Positions 10,339 through 19,163 of a stretch of DNA of 64,000 nucleotides are shown here, one piece after another. The position numbers and the translations under genes are program-made. A model generated the notes under the pieces. It had not been told where the DNA came from, did no database searches, and saw nothing but the letters and a program-made list of their open reading frames with translations. The stretch is from CAYPUT01 sp046541715 (GTDB lineage Bacteria > Spirochaetota > Spirochaetia > DSM-27196 > PWMO01), in contig JBKHCS010000001.1 in the NCBI GenBank assembly GCA_046541715.1, positions 1-64,000 of the forward strand, in the 5' to 3' direction. The number at the start of each line of letters is the position of its first letter. The stretch's first letter is position 1.

Positions 10339-10373
10339 GGACCCAGCATATCAAACTTGCTATGCTCTGATGA
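10338..10373. promoter_or_regulatory. Divergent tyrA/pta promoter region
   Basis: Two TATGCT -10 boxes face outward: minus strand 10350-10345 for tyrA (6 bp from its ATG) and plus strand 10361-10366 for pta, with TGGACC at 10338-10343 as a 17-bp-spaced -35. The tyrA -35 (TCATCA, 10373-10368) is weak. The two promoters interleave, so polymerase could occupy only one at a time. Confidence 0.45.
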
Positions 10374-10383
10374 GGGAGGAACG

Positions 10384-11379
10384 ATGACCTTTGAAGAAAG
10401 AATGAAAGCAAAAGCCCGGGAGCTGAAGGGAAAGCTGGTGCTCCCGGAGGGAACCGAGCCGAGAACCGTCGAGGCGGCCCGCCGCCTCTTGGACGACAAG
10501 CTTGTCGGGGCGGTCACCCTCGTGGGAAGACCCGACGACGTGAAGGCGGTCGCCGAAGAGAAACGAATCGACCTTTCGGGGGTCGACATAACGGACCCGA
10601 CGTCCTCCGAGGTCTGGGACGACTACGTCGCGACCTTCGTCGAGCTTCGAAAGCACAAGGGCATGACCCAGGAAAAGGCTGCCGAGGCGATGGCCGACCC
10701 GCTTTACTTCGGCGCGATGATGGTACGCAAGGGAGCCGCCGACGCCATGGTCGCCGGGGCGGACAACGCCACCGCGAACGTCCTCCGGGCGGCGATTCAG
10801 ATAGTCGGTACCGCCGAGGGCACCAAGTACGCTTCCTCCTGCTTCGTCATGCAGGTCCCGGATAAGAAGTGGGGGAGCGACGGCTCGATGATCTTTTCCG
10901 ACTGTGCGACCATCCCGGATCCGGATGCGGAGCAGCTCGCGGAGATCGCCTTGGCGGCAGCTCAGTCCTGCCGAGCCTTCCTTCAGATAGAACCTATCGT
11001 CGCGATGCTCTCCTTCTCGACGAAGGGCTCGGCGGATCATCCGGATATCGACAAGGTCACCGAAGCGTTAAGGATCGTGAAGGAGCGAAAACCCGATCTG
11101 TTGGTCGACGGTGAGCTTCAGGCGGACGCCGCGCTCGTTCCATCGGTCGGCGAGAAGAAGGCCCCCGGCTCTTCGGTGGCGGGAAAAGCGAATGTCCTGG
11201 TCTTTCCGGACCTCGGGGCCGGCAATATCGGGTATAAGCTGGTCCAGAGGCTGGCAAATGCCGAAGCCTTTGGTCCCTTCCTCCAGGGCTTCGCGAAACC
11301 CGTCAGCGACCTATCCCGGGGATGCTCCGTCGAGGACATTGTAACCACCGCCGCAGTCACCCTCTGCCAGGGAGCGTAG
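10384..11379 (+). CDS. pta: Phosphate acetyltransferase
   Basis: 331 residues, the short Pta form without the N-terminal regulatory domain. It interconverts acetyl-CoA and acetyl phosphate in acetate fermentation or assimilation. Family motifs include KLVLPEGTEPRTVEAARRL near the start, GMTQEKAAEAMADPLYFGAMM, GAADAMVAGADNATANVLRA and, near the end, NVLVFPDLGAGNIGYKLVQR. ATG 10384 has GGGAGG six bases upstream. It is the first gene of a pta-dapB-dapA unit with a 1-bp gap to dapB; linking acetyl phosphate and lysine/diaminopimelate genes in one operon is unusual but may be mere packing. No acetate kinase is nearby. Confidence 0.95.
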   Translation: MTFEERMKAKARELKGKLVLPEGTEPRTVEAARRLLDDKLVGAVTLVGRPDDVKAVAEEKRIDLSGVDITDPTSSEVWDDYVATFVELRKHKGMTQEKAAEAMADPLYFGAMMVRKGAADAMVAGADNATANVLRAAIQIVGTAEGTKYASSCFVMQVPDKKWGSDGSMIFSDCATIPDPDAEQLAEIALAAAQSCRAFLQIEPIVAMLSFSTKGSADHPDIDKVTEALRIVKERKPDLLVDGELQADAALVPSVGEKKAPGSSVAGKANVLVFPDLGAGNIGYKLVQRLANAEAFGPFLQGFAKPVSDLSRGCSVEDIVTTAAVTLCQGA

Positions 11380-11380
11380 G

Positions 11381-12157
11381 ATGCGATTTCTCCTTTCCGG
11401 CTACGGGCGGATGGGCCACGAAATCGAGGCGGTGGCCCTCGAACGGAACCACATAATCCTCGGAAAGATCGATCCGGCTGCTCCGGGGGCCGACTATCCG
11501 AGCCTCGAGGCCTATGCGGCCGCCGGAGGACCCCAGGATGCCGCCGGGGCAGAGGCCGTAATCGATTTCGCCCTCCGGGAAGGCATCGTCGACCGCGTTC
11601 GCTTCTACGCGGAGCGGGGTCTCCCTGCCGTCGTCGGAACGACAGGGTGGGACGAGCTGCGGGACGAGGTCCGTCGCGTCGTGGAAGATGCCGGGGCGTC
11701 CCTCATCTGGGCATCCAACTTTTCGATCGGCGCCCAGTTGCTTTTCCGCATGGCCTCGTATGCCTCCCGCTTGGCTGCGCCCTTCGACGGCTACGACGTC
11801 TACATCCACGAGACCCACCACGGGCAAAAGGCCGATAGCCCCTCCGGGACCGCCCTCTCTCTCGCGGAGCGCGTTCTCGAGGGCGTTAGCCGGAAGAAGC
11901 GCATACTCACCGAGACCGCCCACCGGAGAATAGAGCCCGAGGAGCTTCACGTAAGCTCGACCCGAGGGGGAGCAAACCCCGGCGAGCACCACGTGGTGTT
12001 TGACTCTCCGGCGGATTCCATCGAGCTCGTACACCGGGCGCGGAACCGGTCCGGGTTCGCTTCCGGAGCCGTCGTTGCCGCAGAGTGGATCGCCGGCAAG
12101 AGCGGTTTCTATTCGATCGACGATCTCTTTGATGACCTTACCAAAGGAGGTGTGTGA
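11381..12157 (+). CDS. dapB: 4-hydroxy-tetrahydrodipicolinate reductase
   Basis: 258 residues. It reduces the DapA product in the diaminopimelate/lysine pathway using NAD(P)H. The nucleotide-binding motif GYGRMGHE is near the N-terminus, the cofactor loop is VVGTTGW, and the signature HETHHGQKADSPSGTA carries the catalytic His and Lys. Slightly shorter than E. coli DapB. GGGAG lies seven bases before the ATG. The stop overlaps the dapA start. Confidence 0.95.
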   Translation: MRFLLSGYGRMGHEIEAVALERNHIILGKIDPAAPGADYPSLEAYAAAGGPQDAAGAEAVIDFALREGIVDRVRFYAERGLPAVVGTTGWDELRDEVRRVVEDAGASLIWASNFSIGAQLLFRMASYASRLAAPFDGYDVYIHETHHGQKADSPSGTALSLAERVLEGVSRKKRILTETAHRRIEPEELHVSSTRGGANPGEHHVVFDSPADSIELVHRARNRSGFASGAVVAAEWIAGKSGFYSIDDLFDDLTKGGV

Positions 12158-13029
12158 TGTTTCAGGGTGCCTTTACCGCGTTGGTGACTCCCTTTAGAAA
12201 GGACGGGGCGATAGACGAAGAATCGCTCCGCCGGCTCGTGAACTTTCAAATTGACGAGGGTATCGCCGGGATCGTCCCGATGGGAACCACCGGAGAGAGC
12301 CCCACGGTGAGTCACGACGAGAACATAGACGTCATCCGGATCGTCGTCGAGGAGACCAGGGGGCGGGTACCGGTAATCGCCGGAACCGGGAGCAACTCGA
12401 CCTCCGAGGCGGTCGACATGACCCGCCGGGCAAAGGAAATCGGCGCCGACGCCACCCTCCAGGTTGCCCCCTACTACAACAAGCCCAATCAAGAAGGCCT
12501 CTATCAGCATTTCACCAAGGTAGCGGACGAAGGGGGCCTGCCGGTTATCGTCTATAACATCCCCGGAAGAACCGGAAGAAACATCGATACCTCGACGATA
12601 ATCCGCCTCGCCGAGCATCCCGGCATCCAAGCGGTCAAGGAGGCCGCCGGGAGCCTCCCTCAGTTTATGGATACTATCGCCGGTGTTCCCGACGACTTCG
12701 ACGTTCTTTCGGGGGACGACAATTTTGCCCTTCCGGTTACCTTGATGGGAGCCCGGGGTGTTATCTCGGTGGCGAGCAACCTGCTCCCCGGGAGAATGCA
12801 GCGTCTGATCGAGGCGGGAATCGAGGGCAGGACCGAAGAGGCCGTGACGGAGCACTATCGGCTCCTCCCCTTCTTCCGGGCGCTCTTTATCGACACCAAT
12901 CCGATTCCCATCAAGTACGCGATGGCCAGGGCCGGCCATCTGACGGAGTCGTATCGGCTACCCCTTACCCCGCTTTCACCGGAACTCCGGAAGCAGGTCG
13001 ACGCGGTTCTCTCGGATCTGGGAATCTAA
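12157..13029 (+). CDS. dapA: 4-hydroxy-tetrahydrodipicolinate synthase
   Basis: 290 residues, the standard length. It condenses pyruvate with aspartate semialdehyde, the first committed step to diaminopimelate. The TIM-barrel landmarks are GTTGESPTVS, the Tyr in APYYNKPNQEGLYQHF, the Arg in IPGRTG and the Schiff-base Lys in GIQAVKEAAG. The ATG at 12157 overlaps the dapB stop as TGATG and has AGGAGG six bases upstream; a GTG at 12154 is possible but badly placed. The stop codon sits inside an 18-bp tandem duplication shared with the end of ksgA. Confidence 0.96.
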   Translation: MFQGAFTALVTPFRKDGAIDEESLRRLVNFQIDEGIAGIVPMGTTGESPTVSHDENIDVIRIVVEETRGRVPVIAGTGSNSTSEAVDMTRRAKEIGADATLQVAPYYNKPNQEGLYQHFTKVADEGGLPVIVYNIPGRTGRNIDTSTIIRLAEHPGIQAVKEAAGSLPQFMDTIAGVPDDFDVLSGDDNFALPVTLMGARGVISVASNLLPGRMQRLIEAGIEGRTEEAVTEHYRLLPFFRALFIDTNPIPIKYAMARAGHLTESYRLPLTPLSPELRKQVDAVLSDLGI

Positions 13030-13056
13030 GGCGATCCGGGAATCTAAGGCGATCCG
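13021..13056. repeat. Perfect 18-bp tandem duplication at the dapA/ksgA junction
   Basis: GGAATCTAAGGCGATCCG occurs twice head to tail (13021-13038 and 13039-13056) without mismatch. Copy 1 contains the dapA TAA stop and copy 2 the ksgA stop (TAG on the minus strand). With one copy the two stops would overlap in CTAA, so the duplication has separated two genes that formerly shared their terminal bases. Confidence 0.9.
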
Positions 13057-13910
13057 GGGCCCGAAAGGGCTCCGCCGAGGCGTCGCGCGAGGGCGATCAT
13101 CTGCTCCACCGAGAGACGCTCCGCCCGGACCTCCGGACTTATCCTGAGCTCTTCCAACGCATCGAGAACCTCCTGCCTTCCCCGGCCATCTCCGAAGGGC
13201 GCCGATAGCAGATTGTTCTTGATGGTTTTTCGTCGGGCGGCAAAGGCGGCGCGACAGAGACGCGAGAGGGCTTCCGGGTCGTCCGGTGGGCCTGCCTTGA
13301 GCCGAAGCCGAAGGACCGTCGAGTCGACCTCCGGAACGGGATAAAACACCCCCGGGGGCAGCTGCATCTCCCGGCGTATCTCGTACCCGCTCTGCATCAG
13401 GACCGTGAAGCTCGAATAGTCCTTCGTCCCCGGGGCTGCCAACATCCGCTCCGCGACCTCTCGTTGCACCGTGACTACCTGGAGAGGAATCCAGACCGCC
13501 CCCTCGACCAGGCGCCCGAGGATGGTTGCGGCGCTCCGGTAGGGAAGGTTCGAAATAAGCCGGCTCGGGGCGCCGTGGGCGTCTAGGGCGTTCGGAAGCT
13601 CCTTGACGGCATCCCCAGGGACGACGGTCAGCCGGGTCCCGGAGAACCGCTCCCGGAGGTACGCGACGAGTCCCCAGTCTATTTCGAAGGCGACCACCTC
13701 TGCGCCGGCGGCAAGCAACCGTTCGGTAAGAATACCGAGCCCCGGACCGATCTCCCAGACGATGTCCCCGGAACCGAGGTCCCCGAGCTCCACGATGCGC
13801 CTGGCGGTGTCCGGGTTTGACAAGAAGTTCTGTCCCCAGCGCTTCTTGGCGCCGACACCAAGGGCTTCCAAGAGCCTCCGGACGGAGTGGGGTTCGGGTC
13901 TCTCAGGCAA
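13044..13910 (-). CDS. rsmA: 16S rRNA dimethyladenosine transferase
   Basis: 288 residues (KsgA). It dimethylates A1518 and A1519 of 16S rRNA during small-subunit assembly. KRWGQNFLSNP is the N-terminal signature, EIGPGLGILTERLL is SAM motif I, and SNLPYRSAATIL is the catalytic NLPY motif IV. The start is TTG at 13910, overlapping the comEC end by 8 bp, with GGAGGAG upstream; no ATG or GTG fits better. It is the last gene of the HEAT-comEC-ksgA unit. Confidence 0.94.
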   Translation of the reverse strand: MPERPEPHSVRRLLEALGVGAKKRWGQNFLSNPDTARRIVELGDLGSGDIVWEIGPGLGILTERLLAAGAEVVAFEIDWGLVAYLRERFSGTRLTVVPGDAVKELPNALDAHGAPSRLISNLPYRSAATILGRLVEGAVWIPLQVVTVQREVAERMLAAPGTKDYSSFTVLMQSGYEIRREMQLPPGVFYPVPEVDSTVLRLRLKAGPPDDPEALSRLCRAAFAARRKTIKNNLLSAPFGDGRGRQEVLDALEELRISPEVRAERLSVEQMIALARRLGGALSGPGSP

Positions 13911-15432
13911 GGAACAGCTCCTCCTCCAGCCGGCGCCGCCGAGCTTCGACCCGGAGGAGGCGAATCACCCCACCGATCGCCGCCGTCAACAGCGGAACAA
14001 GCGCGAGTCCCCAGAGGGCGGCGCCGGCCGCCGGAAGTGACACCCCGGGCACTTCGGCGCTGAGGCCCACTATCCACAGAAAGAGCCGGTGGGACCGGAG
14101 GGCCAACCAATAGACCGGAAGAATCAGGGCGCCGAAAAGGGAGCCGGTTAGGAGGACCATCCCGGTCCAGAGGGCGACAATCACCAGGGGAGCCGCCACA
14201 ACCGACGCCGGAATCCCTATCGGAGCGGCGAAACCGAAGAGGGCAAGGGAGAGGGGAGCGGTCGCGAGAAAGGCCCCGGCGGATGCGCCGAGGGGCACCG
14301 CCACCGGCGCCGGGAGCCACCGTTGGAGGAAGCGACCCAGGGGTACCCCGACGACGAGAAGCCCCACCAGCGCGAGATAGGAAAACGAAAAGCCGATTTC
14401 CCGGGTCGCCTCGGGCCGGAGGAGAATGAATACCAGAAAACTGTAGCCGAGGACGTTCAGCGGATGCTCCCGCCGTCCTCTCAGTCGGAACAATCCCCAG
14501 ATGCTAAACATGACGGCCGACCGGAGGAGCGAAGCCCCGGGACCGACCAACAGAACGTAGCCCCAGGCGACGACGATACCCGCAATAGCCCCGCCCCGCT
14601 TTCCGATGCCCTTCCGGAAGGCAAGCGCTACGCTACCGGCGACTATTCCAAGGTGCATCCCAGACAAGGCGAGGATATGGCTTAACCCGGCACCCCGGAA
14701 GCGGTCTACTACCTCGGACCCGAGAAAGCCCCTGTCTCCGAGAACAAGCGCGCCGGTTAGCGGCCGTACCCCGCCGGGAAGGCGCCCGAGGGCCACGCCG
14801 ATTTCCCGCCGTGCTCCCCTTCGGGCCTCGAGAAGCAGGGCCCGAGACCCGGCCTCCCTCGGAACCACGCGGTCGGCCAGAAAGAGACAGGAGTCGGAGT
14901 CGTCGGGACACCAGAGCGATCCGGCTGCGGAGAAATGGTCCCCCCAGAAGAGAGGCGGCGCGCCAAAGAGCGTATCCGTGGCGTCGACCCGGCGAAAGAG
15001 AAGGGTGCCCCGGCCGGGCCAACTCTGCTTCCCCCTTCTAAGTCCCGCCCCGTCGCCGATCGTTACGCTTTCGAGGCGGACGGGAACGCGATAGAGTCCG
15101 GAAGATGTTTCCACGGCGTCCCGCAGGGTTCTCCCGGTGACCGTCGTGGTGCCGCCGCCGGCGCCGGAGGGCAAAAAAGGAACCGCCCCGGCGAGGTTCG
15201 CCGAAAGCGCCCCCATAAAGAAGAAAACCGCGGAGACTAGAAGAAACACGGAGGCGCTGTTCGAGGTGCCGGAAAGCGCCGGAAAGAGCGCGACCCCGAG
15301 CCCCGCTGAGACGAGGGCACACCCGAAAAGGAACTCGATCGGTAACGGAAGATAGAACCCCAGTGCGGCAACGAAAGCGAGAAGAAAGGGGGTAAAAGCC
15401 ACGAAGCTCCGCCCGAGGAGCCTCGTAGCCAC
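13903..15432 (-). CDS. comEC: ComEC/Rec2-type DNA-uptake channel protein
   Basis: 509-residue polytopic membrane protein of the ComEC family, which passes single-stranded DNA across the inner membrane during transformation. An N-terminal membrane and DUF4131-like part is followed by the Competence domain with the hallmark ILALSGMHLGIV and many hydrophobic helices. The C-terminal metallo-beta-lactamase-like nuclease domain of longer ComECs is absent, so the protein is the short type. GTG at 15432 shares a base with the preceding stop (TAGTG). No other competence gene is in the window, so actual transformability is unproven. Confidence 0.85.
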   Translation of the reverse strand: MATRLLGRSFVAFTPFLLAFVAALGFYLPLPIEFLFGCALVSAGLGVALFPALSGTSNSASVFLLVSAVFFFMGALSANLAGAVPFLPSGAGGGTTTVTGRTLRDAVETSSGLYRVPVRLESVTIGDGAGLRRGKQSWPGRGTLLFRRVDATDTLFGAPPLFWGDHFSAAGSLWCPDDSDSCLFLADRVVPREAGSRALLLEARRGARREIGVALGRLPGGVRPLTGALVLGDRGFLGSEVVDRFRGAGLSHILALSGMHLGIVAGSVALAFRKGIGKRGGAIAGIVVAWGYVLLVGPGASLLRSAVMFSIWGLFRLRGRREHPLNVLGYSFLVFILLRPEATREIGFSFSYLALVGLLVVGVPLGRFLQRWLPAPVAVPLGASAGAFLATAPLSLALFGFAAPIGIPASVVAAPLVIVALWTGMVLLTGSLFGALILPVYWLALRSHRLFLWIVGLSAEVPGVSLPAAGAALWGLALVPLLTAAIGGVIRLLRVEARRRRLEEELFLA

Positions 15433-16616
15433 TATTGAATAGCCGCCATGGCTTCTCGGGCTGCGCTCTTAACCTGCGCCGGGTAGTCGAGAAGCGACGC
15501 GTAGAAAAGCGAGTCGTAGGCGACCGCATGGCCGAGCTGCTCGAGGTTCAGAATGGTCGCCATGGTAATCTCGGTATCGTAGGGTCGGTCGTTTTCGGTG
15601 TAGGTGTTCAATAGATCGAGAAACTCCGACAACCGGGCCGCAGCCTCTTCGGTGCCAACGGTCCCGAGGGCCGCAATGGCGTCGAGGACGTACACTTTGC
15701 GCACCTGCCCTCGATCGAAGGCCAAAAAGATATCGTTAAAATGGTCGATGAGCGCCGTGGACGCCGGAGGATACTCCTGCTCCCTTAGGTAGTCGACCGC
15801 CCGGTAACGCACCTGCCGGAGCTCCCGGACGACTACCACGCTCCGGGTGGTAATCGAAAGGGCGTCTTGGAGGGTACTGAGGGCGATCTCCGCACGCTGC
15901 TCTTCGGAGAGCTCTTCCGCCGACAGAAAGAAATCTAGAACCGGCGTCTTTTCCTGGGCGTTCCGGTCGGCGATCATCTCGTTCGCCTGAGCTACGGGAT
16001 CCGTCTCGAGAGCAAATAGTCCCTCCCGGGCGGCTTGCGAAATCCGCGCCGAATGCTGGACCAGGATCGTGTCCACGAGAACCGGCGAGGAGGTCGGATC
16101 GCCCAGCTCGTTAATGGCCTCGACGGCGGCGAGCATCACCTGAAGGTCCGGAACGGTGCCTGCCCGCTTGAGGTTATTCTGCGCCTGAACCCAGCCGTTG
16201 ATAAAGAAGACCGTTTGCTCATCACCTTGACCGACTTCCGCGAGGGCGGAAAGGATGCGCTGCCGGGCCTGGATATCCCTGTACTCCTCGAAGAGGAGCC
16301 AGAGGTTTTCCAAGGAGTCGGTGTGATTGGAAGCGACGATGCCGTCGACGGTAAGCGCGGTGATCTCTTGGAGGATTGCATCGCCGGCGAGACTCGGGGA
16401 GTTACTAAGAACGTACTCCAGCGCTTGCCCGTAGAGGGGCCCCATCTCTTCCGGTGGAAGCTCCTCGGCCTGCTGCAGAATCTGAAGCTTGATGGGCTGG
16501 GAGCCCTCCCGAAAATTCTCCTGAAAGGCCTCGAGGCGCCGGTTCGTTTCCTGAGCGACGGCGAGGCCGGAAAGGAGCAGTATGAGCAAAAAAGCGATGA
16601 TTCGCCGCGTGTTCAT
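15432..16616 (-). CDS. Secreted HEAT-repeat-like protein
   Basis: 394 residues with a signal peptide (RRIIAFLLILLLSGLAVAQ, cleavage after Ala-Gln). The mature part is an alpha-solenoid of HEAT/armadillo-like helix pairs, e.g. ILSALAEVGQGDEQTVFFI, MLAAVEAINELGDPTSSPVL and VLDAIAALGTVGTEEAAARL. It probably acts as a periplasmic scaffold; no catalytic motif is seen. It leads the operon that continues into comEC through a one-base overlap, with a promoter at 16640-16668 and a GGGGG ribosome site. A link to DNA uptake is speculative. Confidence 0.78.
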   Translation of the reverse strand: MNTRRIIAFLLILLLSGLAVAQETNRRLEAFQENFREGSQPIKLQILQQAEELPPEEMGPLYGQALEYVLSNSPSLAGDAILQEITALTVDGIVASNHTDSLENLWLLFEEYRDIQARQRILSALAEVGQGDEQTVFFINGWVQAQNNLKRAGTVPDLQVMLAAVEAINELGDPTSSPVLVDTILVQHSARISQAAREGLFALETDPVAQANEMIADRNAQEKTPVLDFFLSAEELSEEQRAEIALSTLQDALSITTRSVVVVRELRQVRYRAVDYLREQEYPPASTALIDHFNDIFLAFDRGQVRKVYVLDAIAALGTVGTEEAAARLSEFLDLLNTYTENDRPYDTEITMATILNLEQLGHAVAYDSLFYASLLDYPAQVKSAAREAMAAIQ

Positions 16617-16639
16617 GCGTATTCCCCCTGTGCCTACTT

Positions 16640-16668
16640 ATACTACCTTGTTTTGCCTGAGTATTCAA
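16640..16668 (-). promoter_or_regulatory. Promoter of the HEAT-comEC-ksgA operon
   Basis: Minus strand TTGAAT (16668-16663), 17 bp, TAGTAT (16645-16640), 23 bp before the ATG at 16616. Confidence 0.45.
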
Positions 16669-16683
16669 CGATAATGGACAAAA

Positions 16684-17721
16684 TTAGGCGGAAGCTGAAG
16701 CGGTGCGGGTTGGGCGGCTCCGTTCCGAGTCCTTGAAGATTCCGTAGACAAAGGTGAGGATGCGGTTCTTCATCGTCGGGCTCGGATCCACCGCCTGTAT
16801 GTGGAGAATGCTCAGATTCTTGCTCTGCTTAAAGGTAACGCCCCGGATCGTGCCGCACATGACGATCTCTTCCGAATCGATCTCCGTCTGTATTTTTACG
16901 GGCATTCCGGGTTTCGCCCGGCCACCGACGATAACCGCGGCCCCGTCTTCGGAAATGTCGACCATCTTACAACGGAAGCCCCCGGTGGTTTCCCAGTCCT
17001 CGTTGGCATGCTGCACGGACTGGAGCGGAATCACCATCCCCGAGGTATCCAACTGTGCTCGAACCGACTTTCGTTTCTGGGTCCGGACAAGCTGATCCGA
17101 ATGGGTGATGTGAAGGATGGGAAACTGCCGTTCCATGTAGTCGCCGATTACCTTGGACTCGAAGTAGTACCCTGCGTCCTCCATACGCCAAAAATAGACG
17201 TCTATCTTCTGTCCCTGCCAACTAAAGCCCATCGGCAGCGGCTTACCCTTCGGATAGGCAATCGCGAGATACTTCCGCATGTTTTCCACGATCTTGGAGG
17301 TATAGACGCTTCCCCCGGGAAAGGTAATCTTGATCGGCTGCTGCGCCGTAAGGCTTCTACTCGATTGGATTCCGAGGCGGTACTTCGGCAGATTGAACTC
17401 GACCCGTTTTCGAAAATCGAAGAGCTTATTGAGAAACTGAATCGACCCTTCGTCCTCTGTCCTGTCGTGGGCCCTAAAATTGATAATGGTACCCCGAATA
17501 CATCGGTCGAGGGTGCGCTCGGACCAGAAGAGGCTCGTCGGGTTTCTCAGATTGTTCTCGACGGCGACTCGCCGGAGAAGGTTCAGCTCCCGAAAGCGGA
17601 AGCCCGACTCCTTACCCCGGACGTAGAATTGAACCCAGGGGAACGAGAATCCACCATTCCGTTGGACGAAGATAAGCGTGGCGATTACGAGTAGGCTGCC
17701 GACAAGTAAAAAGATCCACAT
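16684..17721 (-). CDS. Membrane-anchored PilZ-domain protein (c-di-GMP receptor)
   Basis: 345 residues from the ATG at 17721 (a TTG two codons upstream is less likely). One N-terminal transmembrane helix (MWIFLLVGSLLVIATLIFV) is followed by a cytoplasmic region of about 190 residues and then a PilZ domain. The c-di-GMP contacts are visible: RxxxR in KRKSVRAQ, and the D/NxSxxG motif as DISEDGAAVIVGG. The overall plan, a YcgR-N-like segment plus PilZ, fits flagellar-brake proteins and the PilZ proteins of spirochaetes. A motility or surface-control role is likely but unproven. The 104-bp divergent gap to the CPBP gene contains the 10-bp palindrome AAAACGTTTT (17791-17800). Confidence 0.85.
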   Translation of the reverse strand: MWIFLLVGSLLVIATLIFVQRNGGFSFPWVQFYVRGKESGFRFRELNLLRRVAVENNLRNPTSLFWSERTLDRCIRGTIINFRAHDRTEDEGSIQFLNKLFDFRKRVEFNLPKYRLGIQSSRSLTAQQPIKITFPGGSVYTSKIVENMRKYLAIAYPKGKPLPMGFSWQGQKIDVYFWRMEDAGYYFESKVIGDYMERQFPILHITHSDQLVRTQKRKSVRAQLDTSGMVIPLQSVQHANEDWETTGGFRCKMVDISEDGAAVIVGGRAKPGMPVKIQTEIDSEEIVMCGTIRGVTFKQSKNLSILHIQAVDPSPTMKNRILTFVYGIFKDSERSRPTRTASASA

Positions 17722-17825
17722 GATCAAAATGGGCTATGCCCCGAGGAGGCCCCCTTAGAATGTCGACAGATCGTAGCTTTTGTTTGACGAAAAACGTTTT
17801 GAATCATCATTTTTGACATTCCTTT

Positions 17826-18515
17826 ATGCGATTCAATATACGAGGCTTCCGAAGAATATGTAAAGAGATCGCAATTCTCTTTGCCCTCCTCTTCCTTCCC
17901 GGCTATCTGACGCAACAAAACGTAAACGATCCACGTCTCTTCGAAAGCCTCTCGTTCCATCTCGCCTTCTGGATCATGGGGGTGCCCCAGCTTCTGATCG
18001 TGCTCTATGTTCTCGAGATCCAGAATCTCCGGGACTTTCCTTCCTTCGGCCTCAGTCCGGTGACATTTCGCTCGGTCGGCGGCGGTCTCCTCGCTCTTCT
18101 CGGGATTCCTTTTATCCTTCTCCCCGTCGGAGCCCTGTTTATCCTCCTACCCGAGAGTTGGACCGAGGGCCTTCTGGGGGAGTTCCGTTTCCGGCTCGAG
18201 AACCTTGAGATGCTACCGATCGTCATCGCCACCTTTTTGCTCGTCGGATACCGGGAGGAGCTCTTCTTCCGGTCTTATCTGATCGGTCGCCTCGAGGAAG
18301 CAGGCGCCCCGGCTTACCTCTCCCTCCCGGCGAGCACACTTCTCTTTGCCCTGGGGCACGTCTACCAAGGAGTCTCCGGGTTTATCGTTGCTCTGGTACT
18401 CGGACTCTATTTCGCCGTCCTCTTTCGAAAGACCCGGAACATCCACGTCATTTCGATTGCCCACGGCCTCTATAATTCAGTGGCACTTATCGCCTATTCC
18501 GCCCTTTCGTCTTGA
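17826..18515 (+). CDS. CPBP-family intramembrane metalloprotease
   Basis: 229 residues with about six hydrophobic segments. The CPBP (CAAX protease/bacteriocin-processing) motifs are all present: EELFFRS (EExxxR), FALGH (FxxxH) and HGLYN (HxxxN). Members are glutamate/metal-type peptidases of the Rce1 fold in the cytoplasmic membrane; the substrate is unknown. The start at 17826 has no clear ribosome site. A TTGACA at 17813-17818 overlaps the start region, so the precise N-terminus is uncertain. Confidence 0.82.
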   Translation: MRFNIRGFRRICKEIAILFALLFLPGYLTQQNVNDPRLFESLSFHLAFWIMGVPQLLIVLYVLEIQNLRDFPSFGLSPVTFRSVGGGLLALLGIPFILLPVGALFILLPESWTEGLLGEFRFRLENLEMLPIVIATFLLVGYREELFFRSYLIGRLEEAGAPAYLSLPASTLLFALGHVYQGVSGFIVALVLGLYFAVLFRKTRNIHVISIAHGLYNSVALIAYSALSS

Positions 18516-18572
18516 AAAATCGTGACTATCGTAGTAATAGTATGGGGGTAGATTATATATAGAGGTTTTTAT

Positions 18573-19163
18573 ATGCGGAGCCTATTGGTAATATCGGTTC
18601 TCTTTCTGGGCGTGGCCTTCCTAGCAACCGCCGGTGGCGCTCCGGAGACGCAGAGTACAAATCAAGCCCAGGAGACAGGTCCCGACGCCGCCGTGGCGGA
18701 GCAGTTGGAGGCTATCGGTGTCCAAGTGATCCGCCGGGAGATCAAGGCGGAGAGCTTTGACTTGCCGACCCTCGGTGGTCCTACGATGAGCCTCGCCGAC
18801 TATAGCGGTCGACTGGTGCTGTTGAACTTCTGGGCCACCTGGTGCGCCCCTTGTGTCTTGGAGATGCCGTCGATGCAGACCCTCTACGGCACGTTCCGGG
18901 ATCGGGGACTCGAGGTAGTGGCGGTAAACGTTCAGGAGGATCGGGACATCGTCGCGGCCTTCGTCGAGGAGCACGGGTTTTCGTTTCCCGTCCTCCTAGA
19001 TGGTAACGGCCGAACCACCTCAAACTTCGCGGTTCGGGGTCTTCCAACAAGCTATCTGATCGACCGGGAGGGGAACCTCATCGGAATGAAGGTGGGCTTT
19101 CACCTCTGGGACGAACCGGAGGTTATCGATACCTTCGAGCGCCTCTTGGAGGAAGGGACATGA
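18573..19163 (+). CDS. TlpA/ResA-type periplasmic thioredoxin
   Basis: 196 residues with a signal peptide or anchor (RSLLVISVLFLGVAFLATAGG), a short linker, then a thioredoxin fold with the active site FWATWCAPC, followed by LEMPSMQTLY and the cis-proline strand RGLPTSYLIDREG. It is a membrane-proximal thiol-disulfide reductase, typically used in cytochrome c maturation or general extracytoplasmic reduction. The stop overlaps the ccdA start (ATGA), so the electron donor is encoded next to it. Confidence 0.92.
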   Translation: MRSLLVISVLFLGVAFLATAGGAPETQSTNQAQETGPDAAVAEQLEAIGVQVIRREIKAESFDLPTLGGPTMSLADYSGRLVLLNFWATWCAPCVLEMPSMQTLYGTFRDRGLEVVAVNVQEDRDIVAAFVEEHGFSFPVLLDGNGRTTSNFAVRGLPTSYLIDREGNLIGMKVGFHLWDEPEVIDTFERLLEEGT

